Below, one piece after another: positions 62,875 to 64,000 of a DNA stretch of 64,000 nucleotides (its first letter is position 1; each line of letters begins with the position of its first letter). Origin of the DNA: Nocardia jejuensis NBRC 103114 (GTDB taxonomy: Bacteria > Actinomycetota > Actinomycetes > Mycobacteriales > Mycobacteriaceae); NCBI RefSeq assembly GCF_001613145.1, contig NZ_BDBU01000003.1:82892-146891 (forward strand). Reading direction: 5' to 3'. Position numbers and translations under genes: made by a program. The notes below the pieces were generated by a model, which was given only the letters and a program-made list of their open reading frames with translations, did not search any database and was not told where the DNA came from.

Positions 62875-64000
62875 ATGCTTACTCGCCGCCAGGTCCTGGC
62901 CACCTTCGGCGTCGCCACGGCGGCGCTGACGGCCGGAACGGCGCCCGCTGCGGCTCGGCCCGCACCGGAGACCGTCGCACCCCTGGGGCGTGACTTCCAC
63001 TGGGGTGTGGCCGCCTCGGGATTCCAGACCGAAGGCCATGCACCGGACAGCAATTGGCTGCGGTACGTGGCGAATCACGCGGAGTACGACCGGTACGGCA
63101 ACAGCGTCGACTTCTTCTCCCGATACGGCTCCGACATCGGCCTGGCGAAGGATCTGGGAGTCGGCGTCTATCGCATCGGCGTCGAGTGGGCGCGAGTGCA
63201 GCCGGCGCCCGGGGTGTGGGACGAGGCCGGGTTCGCCTTCTACGACAGCGTGATCGCGGCCGTTCGCGCGGCGGGTATACGACCGATGCTGACACTCGAT
63301 CACTGGGTGTATCCCGGTTGGGCAGCCGATCGCGGCGGGTGGGCGCACCCGGACATGCTCGGCGACTGGCTCGGCAACATGCGCAGGGTGGTGGACCGCT
63401 ACGCCTCGATGAATCCACTGTGGGTCACGATCAACGAGCCGTTCGCCTACATGATGAACGAGGTCCGCAACGGCGGACTCCCGCTCACCGAGGTGCCGAT
63501 CATGCAGGCGCGACTCGCGCAGGCGCACAACACCATCTACGACCACATCCATCAGGTGCAGCCCGGCGCGATGGTGACCAGCAATGTCGCCTACATTCCG
63601 GCCGCCGATCCGATCGTCAACGGACCGATGATCGAGTCGATCGCCGCCAAGCTCGATTACGTGGGCATCGACTACTACTACGGCATGTCCGCGGACGTCG
63701 CGGCGCGGTACAGCGCGTATCCCTCGGGCGAGCTGTGGAACCTCCCGCTTCAGGCCGAGGGCATCTACTACGCCCTGCGCCATTTCGCTCAGCTCCTGCC
63801 CGGCACACCGCTGTACATCGTCGAGAACGGCATGCCGACCGAGAACGGCGCGCCCCGCTCGGACGGGTACACCCGCGCGGACAACCTGCGCGACTCCATC
63901 TATTGGATCCAGCGCGCCAAGGCCGACGGCATCGACGTGATCGGCTACAACTACTGGAGCCTCACCGACAACTACGAGTGGGGCTCCTACACACCGCGAT
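62875..64000 (+). CDS. Tat-exported glycoside hydrolase family 1 (beta-glucosidase-like), 3'-truncated
   Basis: The frame runs from ATG 62875 (TAGGAG just upstream) off the window end, 375 residues so far. The N-terminus is a Tat signal (TRRQVLA, then a hydrophobic Ala/Gly/Thr stretch ending about residue 28 in APAAA). The mature part starts like GH1 enzymes (FHWGVAASGFQTEG). It carries the acid/base Glu in TINEPFAY and the nucleophile Glu in YIVENGMP, and ends in IDVIGYNYWSLTDNYEWGS. It should hydrolyse beta-glycosides outside the membrane. The substrate is not readable. Confidence 0.9.
   Translation, partial: MLTRRQVLATFGVATAALTAGTAPAAARPAPETVAPLGRDFHWGVAASGFQTEGHAPDSNWLRYVANHAEYDRYGNSVDFFSRYGSDIGLAKDLGVGVYRIGVEWARVQPAPGVWDEAGFAFYDSVIAAVRAAGIRPMLTLDHWVYPGWAADRGGWAHPDMLGDWLGNMRRVVDRYASMNPLWVTINEPFAYMMNEVRNGGLPLTEVPIMQARLAQAHNTIYDHIHQVQPGAMVTSNVAYIPAADPIVNGPMIESIAAKLDYVGIDYYYGMSADVAARYSAYPSGELWNLPLQAEGIYYALRHFAQLLPGTPLYIVENGMPTENGAPRSDGYTRADNLRDSIYWIQRAKADGIDVIGYNYWSLTDNYEWGSYTPR

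Overview
High-G+C actinobacterial DNA, most likely from Nocardia or a close relative in the Mycobacteriales. The signs are a geosmin synthase, a cvn 'conservon', a DUF2993 (LmeA-like) lipoglycan protein, a HelD/HelR-type RNA polymerase protein behind a rifamycin-associated element, and many TetR regulators and LLM flavoproteins. The genus is inferred. No rRNA, tRNA, CRISPR array or insertion sequence was recognised.

Layout. 0-12.7 kb: mixed chromosomal genes: a flavin monooxygenase, LexA-controlled DNA polymerase IV, a stand-alone ClpC N-domain/UVR protein, a hydrolase with divergent CGNR regulator, a transglutaminase-like protein, an M20 amidohydrolase, a 537-aa orphan, an LmeA-like protein and a lone tyrosine recombinase. 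12.7-19 kb: helR with its promoter element, then geosmin synthase with a prenyl diphosphate synthase. 19-24 kb: VOC protein, WYL regulator, small membrane protein and the conservon cvnABCD. 24-33 kb: an eight-gene sulfur-scavenging operon (ABC importer, DszB-like sulfinate desulfinase with its catalytic triad, two LLM monooxygenases, class II aldolase, a cytosolic NMT1-like protein) divergent from an IclR regulator, with two matching palindromes between them. 33-42 kb: PAP2 phosphatase, oxidoreductases, a DUF4246 protein of a mainly fungal family, and a TetR/GXWXG/alcohol dehydrogenase module with twin operators. 42.2-46.1 kb: allophanate hydrolase, biuret hydrolase and an NCS2-type permease, a likely biuret/urea-type nitrogen salvage operon.

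46.1-61.5 kb: an accessory block with visibly lower G+C that looks like an undescribed biosynthetic gene cluster. It holds a large FAD/NAD(P)-binding flavoprotein with a YciI partner, a PAS protein, a membrane di-iron (desaturase-like) oxygenase, both subunits of B12-dependent glutamate (methylaspartate) mutase, a MOSC protein, a PDR-type [2Fe-2S] reductase, a DHA2 exporter, two TetR regulators, and a KS-AT-(degenerate DH)-ACP polyketide synthase. The simplest model is that glutamate is converted to 3-methylaspartate, oxidised (possibly on nitrogen) by the flavoprotein and/or di-iron enzyme, adjusted by a MOSC/reductase pair, joined with a polyketide unit and exported. Which bonds form cannot be read from the sequence.

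61.5-64 kb: a small HTH-like protein with a Met/Pro-rich tail, a short degenerate LCM-type methyltransferase, and a Tat-exported family 1 glycoside hydrolase cut by the window end.
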